DNA of 64,000 nt from the NCBI RefSeq assembly GCF_964340395.1, contig NC_135554.1, forward strand, positions 22,338,092 to 22,402,091, given 5' to 3'. This stretch comes from Glandiceps talaboti (lineage: Eukaryota > Hemichordata > Enteropneusta > Spengelidae). The notes below the pieces were generated by a model. That model had not been told where the DNA came from, made no database searches, and worked only from the letters and a program-made list of their open reading frames with translations. Positions 61,846 through 64,000 of the stretch are shown piece after piece. Each line of letters starts with the position of its first letter. Position 1 is the stretch's first letter. A program made the position numbers and the translations under genes.

Positions 61846-62264
61846 GGACGATACATCAGTTGGAGTTCTCACTGCGTCAGTATGGTTCACGTTGCTGTAC
61901 GTGTGGACGATACTTCAGTTTGAGTTCTCACTGCATCGCTATGGTTCTTGTTGCTGTACGTGTGTGGATGATACTTCGGTTTGAGTTCTCACTGCGTCAG
62001 TATGGTTCACGTTGCTGTACGTGTGGACGATACTTCAGTTTGAGTTCTCACTGCATCGGTATGGTTCTTGTTGCTGTATGTGTGGATGATACTTCGGTTT
62101 GAGTTCTCACTGCGTCAGTATGGTTCACGTTGCTGTACGTGTGGACGATACTTCAGTTTGAGTTCTCACTGCATCGGTATGGTTCTTGTTGCTGTACGTG
62201 TGTGGATGATACTTCGGTTTGAGTTCTCACTGCATCAGTATGGTTCACATTGCTGTACGTGTGT
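61846..62264. repeat. Higher-order tandem repeat: seven ~60-bp units alternating in two types
   Basis: Type A has GACGATACTTCAGTTTGAG and GCATCGGTATGGTTCTTG. Type B has GATGATACTTCGGTTTGAG and GCGTCAGTATGGTTCACG. The order is B-A-B-A-B-A-B over 420 bp, so the ~119-bp dimer is what was amplified. The array is open in some frames (a Phe-Ser-Leu, Gly-Ser-Arg-Cys-Cys-Thr-Cys product), but nothing supports translation. Confidence 0.92.
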
Positions 62265-62651
62265 AGCGCATGCTTTTGGAACAAGCAGCTAGCTTTTCAA
62301 ACTGTTCCCACGGTGAACAGCTGATTAATAGCTTTCTTCCTTCAACCAGAACAGCTAATAACATACTACATCACTATCACCTTTGATATTGGGAATATCT
62401 GATACCTTTTTACACATATCAGATGTGGAATATGATGAGCTCGGCACTCTGTAGTGTTCTACCAGATCTACAGGGTCATTCCGTCGACCACCATGATTGA
62501 CACATGAAAATTCTCCCCCCCCCCAAAAAAAAAAAAAAAAAAAAATATGCAAATGGGGTTGACCGCATAACATGTAACAGCACATCTAATTATAGTAATC
62601 CATTGTGGCAATGAGTGTCAAACTTTATGTGGGACATTCAGGGCGCAAAAA

Positions 62652-62779
62652 AATATTATAGCCTTGATATTTGGTTATATGCCTGAGTGCAAGGATACAA
62701 TGAGCATGACATGTAGCAGAGTGTTGGTGTATCCTTGCACCGAAGGCATATACTAAACACAATATCAAGGCAATAATAT
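62652..62779. mobile_element. Foldback element (MITE-like), copy 1
   Basis: About 128 bp with ~45-bp inverted arms: AATATTATAGCCTTGATATT, TGGTTATATGCC, GTGCAAGGATAC at the left, mirrored at the right by GTATCCTTGCAC, GGCATATACTAA and ATATCAAGGCAATAATAT. No coding capacity. Confidence 0.8.
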
Positions 62780-62792
62780 ATATACTATCTTA

Positions 62793-62944
62793 CAAAGGCC
62801 CGGGCAGAACTTTACAACTCATTGGGTAGAACCTTGCAAATGTGTAGGGTAAGTTATCCCTGCTAATCGTATGGTGGAACCCACTACCCTACAACAGCTT
62901 GATAAAGCCTGTAAATTTTAATGTTTGAGTCCACTACCCTACAA
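62793..62944. repeat. Diverged short tandem repeat between the two foldback elements
   Basis: Units contain GGGTAGAACC, GTGGAACCCACTACCCTACA and GCCTGTAAATTTTA. Related sequence reappears at 63840-64000. Confidence 0.6.
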
Positions 62945-63072
62945 TATATATTATTGCCTTGATATTGGGTTATATGCCCGAAGTGCAAGGATATGATCAC
63001 CACGACGCATAGCGGACTGCTGATCAAATCCTTGCACCAAGGGCATATAATCCAATATCAAGTCTATAATAT
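62945..63072. mobile_element. Foldback element (MITE-like), copy 2
   Basis: About 128 bp, same orientation and arms as copy 1: TTATTGCCTTGATATTGGGT, TATATGCCCGAAGTGCAAGG, and mirrored CCTTGCACCAAGGGCATATA, ATCCAATATCAAG. The centre (CACGACGCATAGCGGACTGC) corresponds to CATGACATGTAGCAGAGTGT of copy 1, so the two are true relatives. Confidence 0.8.
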
Positions 63073-63574
63073 TTTTATTATATGCCACCTTGGAATTCAT
63101 TTTCATGCAAGGAATTTCATGTCGGAAACTTTATAGGTAAATAGGACTGAATTCTGTACTAGCACTGCGATCTTTCAAGATTTTACATTTAATGTTAAAA
63201 ATAGCATCGGATTACTATATTTGAATGCATTGTGGCCTGGTCAACTCATTTGCATAATGTTCAAAACAAAGTCATGTGTCACTCATTTTGGTCACCATTA
63301 TTGTGTTCAGGATAACTTCAGAACGCCGGCATTCTCATATTATAAATGTTACGTGAACAAAATAGCAGTGCTGCCATCAAAATAGATTGTATGATGTTGT
63401 ATGTGTTTGCCATGGGATCAGTTATTTTGAAAAGCTTGCTGTTCTCCCAAAAATCACACACTGCAAACAGCGTGAACCGTCGCAGAGTGCGATGACCCCA
63501 GCAACATGACATTACATGTACAAAGTTTATATGAACTGACAGTGTTGCAAAGTAGTATCCTGATGCCATTTTAG

Positions 63575-63829
63575 TAGCATGAGTGTGTTTTACGGCAGAA
63601 TTTCCATTTATAAACGTGTTTCCTCACAAATAAATGTGTTGATTTTGATGAATGTTCGTTTTGTTTCTGCATGTCAAAATAGTTCCAGGTTGATTTCAGT
63701 CAAAATGAAAAAAAGAGTTCCGGGTCGATTTCGGTCAGTACCGTAATATACGCACTGCTACATCATCATCACTTTCTCCATTCAAAACAATGCATAACGG
63801 AGTGGTCCAATATAAGTGACATATAATAA
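63575..63829 (+). repeat. Right arm of the ~250-bp inverted repeat
   Basis: Matches the reverse complement of 61351-61605. The pair encloses about 2.5 kb. Confidence 0.85.
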
Positions 63830-63839
63830 AAGCCAGGAC

Positions 63840-64000
63840 AGAACCATATAAATCATGAACCCATTACCATGCAATGACCTGGGAAAATTCTGTCAATTTT
63901 AGGGTGGAGCCCAGTACCATACAAAGGTGTGGGTAGAACTGGAACCTGCTACCATACAAAGGCCTGGGGGTACCCAGTAAATTTTAGCATGGAACCCACA
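63840..64000. repeat. Diverged tandem repeat running off the right edge
   Basis: Units carry CCATACAAAGGCCTGGG, GTAGAACT and AAATTTTAGGGTGGAGCCC; related to 62793-62944. Cut by the end of the window. Confidence 0.65.

Noticed and set aside
61839-62292. Cys-rich repeat protein over the 60-bp higher-order array
   Set aside because: The open frame persists only because the repeat lacks stops in that phase; there is no start context, splice site or known homologue.

Overview
The window is eukaryotic genomic DNA. It has long introns with GT..AG junctions, abundant microsatellites and minisatellites, decayed transposon pieces, and only one gene that can be recognised with confidence. That gene is a complete, intron-rich orthologue of midnolin (MIDN). 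Gene structure, repeat content and mosaic CpG depletion suggest a bilaterian marine invertebrate (an invertebrate deuterostome or a lophotrochozoan). The sequence alone does not let me choose a phylum.

Layout. 1-22,500: no recognisable gene. This part is CpG-rich and crowded with simple repeats, notably five (TGTA)n-based compound arrays within the first 11.3 kb, a diverged ~150-bp array (2.5-3.2 kb), a ~58-bp minisatellite (4.4-4.7 kb) and a cluster of imperfect palindromes built on TGACG half-sites (6.6-7.0 kb). 22,500-40,300: the MIDN gene on the + strand, with a candidate promoter (AP-1 and CCAAT motifs; a perfect CArG box further upstream), seven coding exons, a 1,296-nt coding sequence (431 residues), and a poly(A) signal 243 nt after the stop. 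40,300-64,000: no recognisable host gene. It holds a frameshifted non-LTR retrotransposon tail near 54.3 kb, several dispersed and inverted repeat families, and a ~2.5-kb block (61.35-63.83 kb) bounded by ~250-bp inverted repeats and filled with a two-unit higher-order tandem repeat and two foldback elements.

The exon phases agree at every junction and the reading frame closes on a C-terminal EFIVA, as in vertebrate midnolins. The three functional parts known from mammals are all recognisable: an N-terminal ubiquitin-like domain (exons 1-2), a split substrate-catching domain (exons 3-4 and 5-6) and a C-terminal basic helix (exon 7). The animal is therefore likely to have the ubiquitin-independent midnolin-proteasome route. 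Two in-frame acceptors for exon 6 could add 28 residues inside the second Catch segment.

The most striking signal is not a gene. At about 28.64 kb, inside MIDN intron 3, CpG dinucleotides almost vanish with little change in overall base composition: I hand-counted about 51 in the 960 bp before and about 3 in the 960 bp after. This looks like the mutational footprint of a germline DNA-methylation boundary inside the gene. I found no clear new multi-gene system; the inverted-repeat block at the right end and the CpG boundary are the best leads.
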